64,000 bases of DNA, from contig JAAYDY010000054.1 of the NCBI GenBank assembly GCA_012729015.1, forward strand, positions 1-64,000, in the 5' to 3' direction. The DNA comes from Phycisphaerae bacterium. GTDB taxonomy: Bacteria > Planctomycetota > Phycisphaerae > FEN-1346 > JAACEH01. The first letter of the stretch is position 1. Every line of letters starts with the position of its first letter. Positions 1 to 7,410 of this stretch are shown piece after piece. The position numbers and the translations under genes are program-made. Below the pieces are notes generated by a model. That model worked only from the letters and a program-made list of their open reading frames with translations. It did not search any database and was not told the DNA's origin.

Positions 1-262
1 CCGTCGCCAACGCCGTCGTCAGGTTCGTCGCACCCGGACCGCTGGTGGCCAGGCACACCCCCACACGACCAGACGCCCGCGCGTAACCGTCCGCCGCATG
101 GCCCGCACCCTGCTCGTGACGGGTCAGCATGATTTCGATATCGGGGCAATCGTAAAGGACGTCGAAAATGGGGATGACGGCGGCCCCAGGATAGCCGAAA
201 ATGAGGTCAACCCCCTCCTGGCGGAGGACGTCCACCAGGAGTTGTGCGCCGGTGCGTTGCAC
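1..262 (-). CDS. ilvB: Acetolactate synthase large subunit, N-terminal part (cut by window edge)
   Basis: First enzyme of branched-chain amino acid synthesis: ThDP-dependent condensation of pyruvate to acetolactate. Only about 87 codons are in the window; the rest lies beyond position 1. The reading from the GTG at 262 begins [19 protein letters not shown], followed by the family signatures [12 protein letters not shown] (residues 23-34) and [18 protein letters not shown], in which Glu50 is the catalytic glutamate that activates ThDP, then [11 protein letters not shown] is chosen because an in-frame TGA lies 21 nt upstream and GTAGGGAG sits 8 nt before it. The other pathway gene here, ilvD, is about 5 kb away on the opposite strand. 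Confident on family; catabolic versus biosynthetic ALS cannot be decided from this piece. Confidence 0.93.
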   Translation of the reverse strand, partial: MQRTGAQLLVDVLRQEGVDLIFGYPGAAVIPIFDVLYDCPDIEIMLTRHEQGAGHAADGYARASGRVGVCLATSGPGATNLTTALAT

Positions 263-542
263 GGGCGTTCTCCCTACTACCCAGATTCACGTTGACCCGG
301 GGAGAACCCGCCGTGGCTCTCCGCAAGGCGACCCGCAGGTGGCCAAGCCGGCGGATACAGCGATCCGCCGCAAAGGTCCGGAGGGCGTCCCGCGACAGGG
401 TAGTTGTCGCAGACCGCCTTAACCGGTGAAGAAGACTGCCGAGGCGACCCCGGCACTGCCGCGCTGCCGCAGGAGCGGTCGGGCGACAGGACATATCATA
501 GCACAGCGGCCGGTCGGCCGCCAGAGCAAAGGCAAACGGCTG
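263..542 (-). promoter_or_regulatory. Upstream region of ilvB
   Basis: Gene-free stretch between the end of spoVG and the ilvB start. On the minus strand a good -10 box TATGAT lies at 495-500, but no convincing -35 is seen at 16-18 nt. That would give a leader of about 230 nt. I looked for a T-box (AGGGTGG...ACC) and for a leader peptide rich in Leu/Ile/Val codons and found neither. Regulation of ilvB therefore stays open. Confidence 0.35.
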
Positions 543-1034
543 TCAGAGGATGCCTTCGCCGAACTTGCGTCCCTTGCCGCGGGACGACTCGCCGTGGCTC
601 GGCTCGGGATGGTAATCGGTGTCATCCTCGTCCAGGGAGACCGGCCTGTAACCGGGCAGCTTGGACCGTTCGACTTCCTCGTGATAGGCCTTTTCGATGG
701 CCTTCTGAATCTTCTCACGGCAGGAGCTGTTGATCGGATGGGCGATGTCGGCATGGAGCTTGGGCCGCCCGTCCTTGTCGGTGCCTCCGCGCGTGTCGTC
801 GAGCTGGGCGCCGCAGTTGTTGCAGTGCCTGGCCCTCAGATGGTTCTTTCCGCCGCACGACGGGCAGCGGTCGGCGAGCTTGCGGCTCGGCATGGCCACA
901 AACAGGCCGCTGGTTCCTTCGATCAACTTGAGGTCGCGGACGACGAATTCGCCGTCCAAGGTCATGGTGCAGAACGCTTTGAGTCGATCTCGATTCGCCT
1001 CAACCAGTTTGACTTTGACTTCGGTCACGTCCAC
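543..1034 (-). CDS. spoVG: SpoVG family DNA-binding regulator with inserted zinc ribbon
   Basis: SpoVG proteins are small site-specific DNA-binding (and RNA-binding) regulators. Here residues 1-52 match the SpoVG N-terminus (VDVTEVKVKLVE, TLDGEFVVRDLKLIEG, GLFVAMPSRK) and residues 99-118 match its end (HPINSSCREKIQKAIEKAYH). Between them, where ordinary SpoVG has only a few residues, sits a Cys4 zinc-ribbon-like insert: Cys57-x2-Cys60 and Cys71-x2-Cys74. The tail (125-163) is acidic, then basic. Length is 163 aa against about 85-100 usually. The start is the GTG at 1034, preceded by AAGGGG, because homology begins exactly there. It overlaps the end of ispE by 10 bp, so the two are translationally linked. 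Family certain; role of the ribbon inferred as extra nucleic-acid or metal binding. Confidence 0.88.
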   Translation of the reverse strand: MDVTEVKVKLVEANRDRLKAFCTMTLDGEFVVRDLKLIEGTSGLFVAMPSRKLADRCPSCGGKNHLRARHCNNCGAQLDDTRGGTDKDGRPKLHADIAHPINSSCREKIQKAIEKAYHEEVERSKLPGYRPVSLDEDDTDYHPEPSHGESSRGKGRKFGEGIL

Positions 1035-1957
1035 GGCTGCCCCTTTCCCGAGTTGGCAGAGCTCGCAACAGAGTTCCATGGGGCCACGATATGCACTTCA
1101 GCGTCTGCTTCGAGATGCAGCCGCTGAGCAACCTGCCGTGCTTCCTCGCAGCTTGGCAGCAATGCGAACCAAGCACTGCCGCTGCCCGTCATGGAGACAC
1201 ACGACCCCCCAGCGTTCAGTAAGGCCTCTCGATACTGTCGTAACTCGCTGCGAAGTGACAATGCCGGCGCTTCAAGATCGTTGACCAGCGTCCGACCTAA
1301 GTCGCTAAGCTTCCCATCCCTCAGCAGCGACAACCAGAGTCTAGCCCCATTCCGGGCCGTTGTCAAGCCGCCCCCCCATCTGCCGTAAACATCTACGGTA
1401 GCAAGGGGAAACGGCGGAACGACCAACAAGACTCCCGTCGTGAGGCGGCAGTCCACGGGTTCCAGCACTTCCCCGCGACCACGCATCAGGCAAACCGGCC
1501 CCCGGAGAAAGAAGGGAACATCGCTGCCGAGCCGAGAGGCCAATTCAACCAGACGTGTCCGGTCCAGGCCGATCTGCCACAACTCGTTCAACACGACCAG
1601 GGCCGCGGCGGCATCGCTGGAACCGCCCCCCAATCCGCGTCCGGCCGGGATTTTTTTGTGGAGAGTGATGTAGGCTCCGGCGGCGATGCTGGCCTCCTGC
1701 CGCAGGAGCCGGGCCGCCCGGAGCACCAGATTGGAGTCGTCGGCTGGCACTTTACTCGTTTCGGGGAAGACACTTAGCGTCAGCCTGTCGTCCTCCGCGG
1801 GCCGGACCTCCAGGGTGTCGGCCAGGTCGATGGCCACGACGAGCGATTCGATCTCGTGATAGCCGTCGGCGCGCTTGCCCAGAACCCGAAGTCCCACGTT
1901 GATCTTGGCCGGGGTCCGGATTTCGAGAAGGTCGTTGTGACGTGTCATACTGAGCAT
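1025..1957 (-). CDS. ispE: 4-diphosphocytidyl-2-C-methyl-D-erythritol kinase
   Basis: GHMP-family kinase of the MEP isoprenoid pathway; phosphorylates the 2-hydroxyl of CDP-methylerythritol. The N-terminus carries the IspE signature TPAKINVGLRVLGKRADGYHE and the ATP-binding GHMP motif PAGRGLGGGSSDAAAAL at about residues 104-120; a C-terminal glycine-rich TGSGSAWFAL follows. The ATG at 1957 gives 310 aa, with AGCAGG a few bases upstream; an ATG at 1948 is a nearly equal alternative. It lies 108 nt after the DUF401 gene and overlaps spoVG, an arrangement also seen in Bacillus (ispE next to spoVG). A GATAAT -10-like box occurs in the upstream gap. Confidence 0.93.
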   Translation of the reverse strand: MLSMTRHNDLLEIRTPAKINVGLRVLGKRADGYHEIESLVVAIDLADTLEVRPAEDDRLTLSVFPETSKVPADDSNLVLRAARLLRQEASIAAGAYITLHKKIPAGRGLGGGSSDAAAALVVLNELWQIGLDRTRLVELASRLGSDVPFFLRGPVCLMRGRGEVLEPVDCRLTTGVLLVVPPFPLATVDVYGRWGGGLTTARNGARLWLSLLRDGKLSDLGRTLVNDLEAPALSLRSELRQYREALLNAGGSCVSMTGSGSAWFALLPSCEEARQVAQRLHLEADAEVHIVAPWNSVASSANSGKGQPWT

Positions 1958-2065
1958 CGGTGCCTGCTCGCTTCGCTGTACGGGCCCCGCGCACCCCATG
2001 AACACATGTATTATCGGGTCTTCCTGCGCAGGGAGACGTGGAAAACCCCGAATGCGTGGCATTTT

Positions 2066-3511
2066 CTACCGAACATCGAGAGACTCGGCCGTCCGACGAG
2101 CCGCTTCGACGGCGGCCTCGGCGCTGGTGGCCGGAATTTCGTGCGATCCGCGGCCCTGCCCCAGCCAGGGAAGAGCCACGCGGTACGCCTGGAACAGGAC
2201 AAGCCCCGCCACAATCAGCCCGAGCACCGGCACGGCCAGCCGTCGCAAGCTCGCGGTGGCGTTGAGTTTGAAGTAATGGTTGCTCTGGACCATGCAGATA
2301 TGCACGGGAGTGATCAGGATGCCGGCGTAGCCCGAAGCGAAGGCCAGGGCGCAGTAGGCCAGGGCCAGATGGTCGTTGGCCTCGTTGTGGACCATGAAGA
2401 GGATGATCTGGTAGGTCAGGACGACCATGTTCATGGTGATACCGGTGACGGCCCCGACCGTGAACGGCAGGACCACCGCCACGATCCACGTGGGAATGGC
2501 AAGATCGTGGAGCTGGCCGGCCACGGCGTGGGCGGCGCCGCTGCCGGTGAGGACGCCTCCGAAGACGATGATGCCGGCGGCGATGATGAAGTTGTCGAGC
2601 ATGTCACGTTGCCAGAAGACGCGGCCGATCTGCCTGAGGCCCATGCGGTTGCGCAGCCAGGTGTACAGGATGACCAGCACGACGGCCACGAGGAGATCGA
2701 CGTTCTTGGGCAGGCGGCCGACCAGTTCGCCCAGGGTCGAATCACTGGCACCCCAGCGACTTGCGGCAACCAGGAGCGACCGCAGGACGGCGAACATCAG
2801 AATGACCAGCCAGATGGGCGACGCCTGGCGAAGGAACTCGACGACGGCGCCGCGGCGGCCGTTGGGCACGGCGGGCGCGGCCTCGTCGGCCTCGCTGGGT
2901 CGGGCCTTCAGGTGCCGCACGTAGAAGAACCAGCCTTCGATGATGACGAAGACCATGAGCGGCGCCTGGGCCAGGCAGATGGCCAGGACCGAGTAGCCGG
3001 AGTAGACGGCCGAGAGCATGATGCCGGGATAGAGGGGCCAGGAGTATTCCCAGACGTGGCGGAACCAGTAGTTGACGAGGGTCTTGTCGCGGTCGTCCAC
3101 GTGGAGCATCTTGCCGGCGGTTTCGACCATGGGGGCGGAGAACAGGGCTCCTCCGGGCATGGGCAGCAGGCCGAGCAGAGCCGGGAAGAAAACAAGCGTG
3201 GTGCGCGGCCGTCGGGCGATGGCGAGGAACGAACTGACGATGCGGTCGATCTGGCCGCCCTCTTTGAGGGTGTGGTTGAGAATGAGGACCAGGAGAATGA
3301 GCGAGACGAGGATGGCGTAGGCTGGGTCGATGGCCGCGGCGGCGACGGAGCGAAGGATGTGGGAGGGCCCCTGGCGGAAGGCGAGGCCGCAGACGACGGC
3401 GCCGAGGCAGAGGGCCCAGCCGATGTTGATCCGCGCACGGATCAGCATGAGCATGAGGGCGAAGACGAAGCCCAGCTTGACCAGAGGCGGCAGGTTCAGT
3501 AGCCAGTCCAT
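2066..3511 (-). CDS. DUF401-type integral membrane protein (putative transporter)
   Basis: A 481-aa polytopic membrane protein with about 11-12 hydrophobic segments spread over the whole length, starting directly at the N-terminus (LVKLGFVFALMLMLI). The segment LLGLLPMPGGALFSAPMVE near residue 125, the broken helices and the repeat-like halves match what I recall of the DUF401 family (archaeal and bacterial transporters related to GntP/citrate-type carriers). Substrate unknown. A cytoplasmic loop rich in charged residues (about 205-225) splits the two halves. The ATG at 3511 follows GGATAG; promoter-like boxes lie at 3572-3599. Probably co-transcribed with ispE-spoVG, although a 108-nt gap and a -10-like box allow separate expression. 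Confidence 0.7.
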   Translation of the reverse strand: MDWLLNLPPLVKLGFVFALMLMLIRARINIGWALCLGAVVCGLAFRQGPSHILRSVAAAAIDPAYAILVSLILLVLILNHTLKEGGQIDRIVSSFLAIARRPRTTLVFFPALLGLLPMPGGALFSAPMVETAGKMLHVDDRDKTLVNYWFRHVWEYSWPLYPGIMLSAVYSGYSVLAICLAQAPLMVFVIIEGWFFYVRHLKARPSEADEAAPAVPNGRRGAVVEFLRQASPIWLVILMFAVLRSLLVAASRWGASDSTLGELVGRLPKNVDLLVAVVLVILYTWLRNRMGLRQIGRVFWQRDMLDNFIIAAGIIVFGGVLTGSGAAHAVAGQLHDLAIPTWIVAVVLPFTVGAVTGITMNMVVLTYQIILFMVHNEANDHLALAYCALAFASGYAGILITPVHICMVQSNHYFKLNATASLRRLAVPVLGLIVAGLVLFQAYRVALPWLGQGRGSHEIPATSAEAAVEAARRTAESLDVR

Positions 3512-3571
3512 AAGAGCCTATCCGGAAGCGCGGTGGCGTCGCCGCGGGGGCGACGGATCGACAAGGCGGCT

Positions 3572-3599
3572 ATTATGCCCCGGGGCTGCGCCGACGCAA
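3572..3599 (-). promoter_or_regulatory. Promoter for the DUF401 gene
   Basis: On the minus strand TTGCGT (3594-3599), a 16-nt spacer and CATAAT (3572-3577) precede the ATG at 3511 by about 60 nt. It lies back to back with the promoter of the response regulator. Confidence 0.55.
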
Positions 3600-3634
3600 C
3601 GCTAAAGTGCATGAAATCCTTTGTTTGAGTTGCC

Positions 3635-3663
3635 TTGACAGTGGCTGTGCGGCAGGGTACTGT
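3635..3663 (+). promoter_or_regulatory. Promoter for the response regulator gene
   Basis: Perfect -35 TTGACA (3635-3640), 17-nt spacer, TACTGT (3658-3663). The start codon follows 49 nt after the -10 box, with AGGGAGGA as ribosome binding site. Confidence 0.65.
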
Positions 3664-3711
3664 AGGCGTCCTGTAAGGGTGCTGTCACGGCCGCAGAGGG
3701 AGGAAGCCACG

Positions 3712-4101
3712 ATGGGCGAGGACGCGAAGAAGAAGATTCTCCTGGTAGACGACGAGCGGGACATCCTGGACGCGATGCAGGCCAACCTGGAGGGCCTGGG
3801 CCAAGAGATTCTGCTGGCCCACGACGGCAACGAGGCCGTGGAAATGGCCCTGGAACAGGATCCGGACATCATCGTGCTGGACCTGATGCTTCCGAAGCGC
3901 GGCGGGTTCCTGGTGCTTCAGAAGATCAAAGGGTCGCCGCAGAAAAAGGGCAAACGCCCGTTCGTGATCATGATTACCGGCAACGAAGGCCAGCGGCACA
4001 AAGTGTTCGCCCAAAGCCTCGGGGTGGACGAGTACCTGAACAAACCTTTCCGCATGGACCGCCTGAACGAACTGGTCCAGGGGTTCCTGGAGAAGTGCTG
4101 A
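3712..4101 (+). CDS. Single-domain response regulator (CheY-like receiver)
   Basis: 129-aa receiver domain without an output domain. All conserved positions are visible: acidic pair Asp13-Asp14 (LLVDDERDIL), phospho-acceptor Asp57 (IIVLDLMLP), Thr89 (MITGNEG) and Lys111 (LNKPF). It should be phosphorylated by a histidine kinase and act by protein contact; no kinase is encoded nearby, so it is an orphan. The start ATG has AGGGAGGA 6 nt upstream. A short segment SPQKKGKRP enlarges the loop before the fourth strand. It has its own promoter and is divergent from the DUF401 gene. Family certain, partner unknown. Confidence 0.92.
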   Translation: MGEDAKKKILLVDDERDILDAMQANLEGLGQEILLAHDGNEAVEMALEQDPDIIVLDLMLPKRGGFLVLQKIKGSPQKKGKRPFVIMITGNEGQRHKVFAQSLGVDEYLNKPFRMDRLNELVQGFLEKC

Positions 4102-4208
4102 GGGGGGACAACTTCCTAAAGCCGGACCGCCCCGCAGCCGATGGACACGCCGCCTGGGTCCGGTGGGATTCTCCCATACTCATTCATCGTCGCAAGGACA
4201 ATCTTGCC

Positions 4209-4772
4209 ATGGGCCGCCCCCGGAAACCTCGCAAGCAGAGACACCCCCAAGAAGTCGCCGACGGCTGGGGCCGATTCTGGCGTTTCTTGGGGTACACGTC
4301 CGCGATTGCCACAGTGTGTTCCTTGGTATTTGGTGTCGGCGAGTATTGGGGATACCGCAAAGCCAAGCGACATGAGTTTCGCGACTTCGCGACGTACCTA
4401 GAAGATATACGGCGATACGTGAGGATTATCGATGTAACATACGAACCGACAATCGCGCATCCGGGTGAGACAATACATCTGCAGGTCACCATAGCCAACG
4501 ATGGCCCACACGACTACGATCTCTGGCTTGGAGCAGAGAGCGTTGCCAGAGATGGCACTCGAGTGTGGAGTCCGGAGGAAGATAGGCGAATAGACCTTCC
4601 TGCACGCGGGGCAACACGAATCGAACGCCCCCTGACGCTTGCAGCGGCGACAGAACCTTCGAGCTATGATATTGTAGTCGCCGTGTGGTATGGAAGAGTG
4701 GCCGACCCGGAGCAGTCCATGCAGATATCAAGAATGAGCATCCGCGACGCCGTGAAGGTGTCTGCGAAGTGA
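4209..4772 (+). CDS. Hypothetical membrane-anchored protein with Ig-like domain, atypical composition
   Basis: 187 aa. A basic N-terminus (MGRPRKPRKQRHPQEV) precedes one membrane segment at about residues 27-45 (YTSAIATVCSLVFGVGEYW); the remainder looks like a CARDB/Ig-type beta-sandwich (DVTYEPTIAHPGETIHLQV ... ANDGPHDYDLWL). I do not recognise a specific family. The start at 4209 has AAGGA upstream; the open frame extends further up but without similarity. Its third codon positions and codons (ATA, AGA, ACA) are visibly richer in A/T than in all neighbours, which suggests recent acquisition. It lies 107 nt after the response regulator and is followed by a gene-free region of hairpins. Confidence 0.6.
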   Translation: MGRPRKPRKQRHPQEVADGWGRFWRFLGYTSAIATVCSLVFGVGEYWGYRKAKRHEFRDFATYLEDIRRYVRIIDVTYEPTIAHPGETIHLQVTIANDGPHDYDLWLGAESVARDGTRVWSPEEDRRIDLPARGATRIERPLTLAAATEPSSYDIVVAVWYGRVADPEQSMQISRMSIRDAVKVSAK

Positions 4773-4867
4773 TGTTTGACCGTGGGAACCATGAGGCGGC
4801 GGGTGCGGGGCTGCGGCGGCCGGTGTCCGGACCGAGCCTCCGGTATTCGAGCCCACCTCTCCCTTTG

Positions 4868-4924
4868 AGCCCTGAAGGGGCGCGACCTGTTTGGCCACAG
4901 AACGGGTCGCGCCCCTTCGGGGCT
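4868..4924. terminator. Long GC-rich hairpin, possible bidirectional terminator
   Basis: Arms GGGGCGCGACC (4877-4887) and GGTCGCGCCCC (4905-4915) are perfectly complementary and are extended by AGCCC (4868-4872) with GGGCT (4920-4924). The sequence after the stem is only weakly T-rich (TTCGGTTT). It follows the AT-richer gene and may end its transcript. Confidence 0.5.
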
Positions 4925-4947
4925 TCGGTTTCCTAGGGAGACCGTGA

Positions 4948-4994
4948 CCGGGGGCTGCGGCTCGACGGAACAGCCGTCGAGCCTCCGCCCCCGG
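4948..4994. other. Second strong hairpin in the gene-free region
   Basis: CCGGGGGC...CGGCTCGACGG (4948-4968) folds back on CCGTCGAGCC...GCCCCCGG (4974-4994) around a loop of about five bases. There is no T-run. The stretch 4773-5149 holds no credible gene; besides the two hairpins I see nothing in it. Confidence 0.45.
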
Positions 4995-5149
4995 CTTAAC
5001 TCTCGTCGGCCCTTCGGGCCTCAGATATTGGCGTATGAGGCGCTGACCTCGACAGTCTGCGGCTCAGGACCGCCCCCCCAACGAACGACCACCACGCGTG
5101 CTCTGGCGAACGACCGCCAGACGTGCCGAGATCTTCGGGCACACACAGT

Positions 5150-5171
5150 GTCAAATCGGCGTCAAATCGGC
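5150..5171. repeat. Tandem 11-bp direct repeat upstream of the ilvD promoter
   Basis: GTCAAATCGGC occurs twice head to tail (5150-5160, 5161-5171), ending 12 bp before the -35 box at 5184. An 11-bp period places both copies on the same face of the helix, as expected for an activator site. No regulator can be named. Confidence 0.6.
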
Positions 5172-5183
5172 GGATAAACGTCG

Positions 5184-5212
5184 TTGACAGGGCCGGGCGG
5201 GACGTGTATAGT
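5184..5212 (+). promoter_or_regulatory. Strong sigma-70-type promoter
   Basis: Perfect TTGACA (5184-5189), exactly 17 nt, then TATAGT (5207-5212). It is the best-scoring promoter in the window by eye. Transcription should start near 5219, about 285 nt before the ilvD start. Confidence 0.8.
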
Positions 5213-5218
5213 GTCGTG

Positions 5219-5502
5219 TCTTGCATGATCCCCTGTCTCCCACGGGGTCGGTTCGCTCAGGCGGACTATGGGGCCGGATGTGCGGCTGTTCGGCTCATGC
5301 CTCGGAGACAGGCTGACGGTGCCGCACCGTTCCATGGCCAGACCGGGTGCCGGTCTGCCGCCGGCCGCCGAAAGGCCGGATGATGTGCCCTGAAGCCTGT
5401 GATTGTGAGCCAGGCGCTGACCCACGGGATCGGCCGCGCTCGCTGGAGCGTGGCGAACCCGAGACACCGTTTGTTTGTTCGCCGGTCGGAGGCATACGAA
5501 TC
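5219..5502 (+). ncRNA. Structured 5' leader (or small RNA) upstream of ilvD
   Basis: About 285 nt between a strong promoter and ilvD. Complementary segments are CCTGTCTCC (5232-5240) with GGAGACAGG (5304-5312); GCATGA (5223-5228) with TCATGC (5295-5300), which crosses the first helix and so is either a pseudoknot or an alternative fold; ACGGTG/CACCGT (5316-5330); CAGACCGG/CCGGTCTG (5339-5357); and CCGGCC/GGCCGG (5361-5379). No T-run follows the last stem, so there is no obvious intrinsic terminator. It matches no RNA class I recognise: the GAGGAAAGUCCGGGC element of RNase P RNA and the tmRNA and SRP signatures are absent. A cis-regulatory leader of the isoleucine/valine pathway or an independent small RNA are both possible. 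Confidence 0.5.
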
Positions 5503-7209
5503 ATGGCCAAGACGACGCCGAAGCCGAAATCGGCCAAACCCAGAAGCGAGATGTTCCTGTCGGACTACAAGTTCGCCCCGAGCCGCGCGCTGTTCTATGC
5601 CACGGGGAAGTCGCCCGAGGATCTGAAGAAGCCGCTGATCGGGCTGTGCTCGTCGTTCACGGAGCTGGTTCCGGGCCACGTGGACATGCGTCGGCTGGAG
5701 CGAGACATCGAGAAAGGCATCCACTCGGGCGGGGGCGTGAGTTTCCTGTTCAGCGTTCCGGGCATCTGCGACGGGATCGCGATGGGCCACCAGGGGATGC
5801 ACTACAGCCTCCCGAGCCGCGAGCTGATCGCCGACATGGTCGAGTCGATCATGGAGGCGCACCGGCTGGACGGCATGGTGCTGCTGACCAACTGCGACAA
5901 GATCACGCCAGGGATGCTGATGGCGGCGGCGCGGCTGAACGTGCCGACGATCGTGGTGACGGCGGGACCGATGCTGGCGGGTCACTATGCGGGTCGGCGG
6001 CTGAGCCTGGTGCGTGACACATTCGAGGCGGTGGGGCTGCGTCAGGCGGGGAAGATCACGGACAAGGAGCTGGGGTGCCTGGAGTTGGAGGCGTGCCCCG
6101 GAGCGGGCAGTTGCCAGGGGATGTACACGGCGAACACGATGGCGTGCGTGACGGAGGCGTTGGGGATGAGCCTTCCGGGTTGCGCGACGGCGGTGGCCGT
6201 CAGTGCCCGCAAGCAGCGGATCGCATACGCCAGCGGCGAACGGATCGTGCAACTGGTTCGGGACAATGTGCTTCCTCGGAAGATCATGACCAAGAGCGCG
6301 TTCGAGAACGCGTTGGCGATTGACATGGCGCTGGGCGGGTCGACGAACACGTGCCTGCACATTCCGGCGATTGCGCACGAGGCGGAAGTGAATCTGCCGC
6401 TGGAGACGATCGATGCGGTGAGCCGTCGCACGCCGCATCTGTGCAACATGCGTCCGGGCGGCGAGCATATGATGGAAGACCTGGACCGTGCGGGGGGCAT
6501 TCCGGCGCTGATCAAGCGGCTGGGCAGCCGGCTGAACAACTGCACGCTGACGGTGTCGGGGTTGAGCACACGGCAGATTGCGCAACAGGCGTCGGTGGTG
6601 GATCCGGACGTGATTCGGGACATCAAGGAGGCGCATCGCAACGAGGGCGGCATCGCGGTGCTTCGGGGAAATCTGGCCGAGGATGGCTGCATCGTGAAGC
6701 AGTCGGCGGTGAGCGAGTCGATGCTTCGGTACGAAGGCAAGGCCGTGTGCTTCGACAACGAGGACGCGGCGATGAAGTACATCCTTGGCGGCAAGGCGAA
6801 GGCCGGCCAGGTGCTGGTGATTCGTTACGAAGGACCGCGCGGCGGGCCGGGGATGCGCGAGATGCTTGGACCGACGGCGGCACTGGTGGGCCAGGGTCTT
6901 GCGGACAAGGTGGCGTTGATCACGGACGGTCGCTTCAGCGGCGGGACACGCGGCCCGTGCATCGGGCACGTGTCGCCCGAGGCCGCATCGGGCGGGGTGA
7001 TCGCGCTGGTACACAACGGCGACACGATCTCGATCAACATCCCGGCGCGGAAGATCGCGCTGGAGGTGAGCGACGGAGAGTTGAAGTCGCGGGCCAAGGC
7101 GTTGAAACTGCCGAAGCCCCGGATTCAGACGGGATGGCTGGGTCGGTATGCGGCGATGGTGACCAGTGCGGCCACGGGCGCGGTGCTGGCGAGGCCGGAC
7201 GAGCAGTAA
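5503..7209 (+). CDS. ilvD: Dihydroxy-acid dehydratase
   Basis: Third common enzyme of Ile/Val/Leu synthesis; dehydrates 2,3-dihydroxy-3-methyl acids to 2-keto acids using an iron-sulfur cluster and Mg2+. The 568-aa protein has the three cluster cysteines of the IlvD/Edd family: Cys49 (IGLCSSF), Cys131 ([13 protein letters not shown]) and Cys204 ([14 protein letters not shown]). The C-terminal barrel includes [22 protein letters not shown]. Cys49 with Cys131 and Cys204 fits the [2Fe-2S] type. The start ATG at 5503 has GGAGG 8-9 nt upstream; the frame is open further up but belongs to the leader. Expressed from the promoter at 5184 behind a structured leader; tRNA-Gln follows 36 nt after the stop. 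Confidence 0.97.
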   Translation: MAKTTPKPKSAKPRSEMFLSDYKFAPSRALFYATGKSPEDLKKPLIGLCSSFTELVPGHVDMRRLERDIEKGIHSGGGVSFLFSVPGICDGIAMGHQGMHYSLPSRELIADMVESIMEAHRLDGMVLLTNCDKITPGMLMAAARLNVPTIVVTAGPMLAGHYAGRRLSLVRDTFEAVGLRQAGKITDKELGCLELEACPGAGSCQGMYTANTMACVTEALGMSLPGCATAVAVSARKQRIAYASGERIVQLVRDNVLPRKIMTKSAFENALAIDMALGGSTNTCLHIPAIAHEAEVNLPLETIDAVSRRTPHLCNMRPGGEHMMEDLDRAGGIPALIKRLGSRLNNCTLTVSGLSTRQIAQQASVVDPDVIRDIKEAHRNEGGIAVLRGNLAEDGCIVKQSAVSESMLRYEGKAVCFDNEDAAMKYILGGKAKAGQVLVIRYEGPRGGPGMREMLGPTAALVGQGLADKVALITDGRFSGGTRGPCIGHVSPEAASGGVIALVHNGDTISINIPARKIALEVSDGELKSRAKALKLPKPRIQTGWLGRYAAMVTSAATGAVLARPDEQ

Positions 7210-7245
7210 GCGGCCGCAAGCGGCCGACAGCGAACCGATGAGCGC

Positions 7246-7319
7246 TACCCGGTGGTGTAATGGTAACACAGAAGGTTTTGGTCCTTCTATTCCTGGTTCG
7301 AGTCCAGGCCGGGTAGCCA
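7246..7319 (+). tRNA. tRNA-Gln (anticodon TTG)
   Basis: 74 nt with all parts: acceptor TACCCGG/CCGGGTA with the U1-A72 pair typical of tRNA-Gln, D-arm GTGT/ACAC, anticodon stem GAAGG/CCTTC enclosing TTTTGGT (anticodon TTG), a 4-nt variable loop, T-arm CCTGG-TTCGAGT-CCAGG, discriminator G and an encoded CCA. It lies between ilvD and prs on the same strand. Confidence 0.97.
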
Positions 7320-7410
7320 GATTGTGCGAACAGGAACGAGGGCGGAAGGGTCGGCACGGCGAGGCGACAGAAAAGATAAGGGTCGCCACGTCAGGCCGGA
7401 AGCGTGAGTC

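Noticed and set aside
263-542. T-box or leader-peptide attenuator before ilvB
   Set aside because: No T-box consensus, no run of Leu/Ile/Val codons and no terminator hairpin with T-run.
5219-5380. RNase P RNA, tmRNA, SRP RNA or 6S RNA
   Set aside because: The universally conserved sequence signatures of the first three are absent and the long closed helix with central bubble of 6S RNA is not formed.
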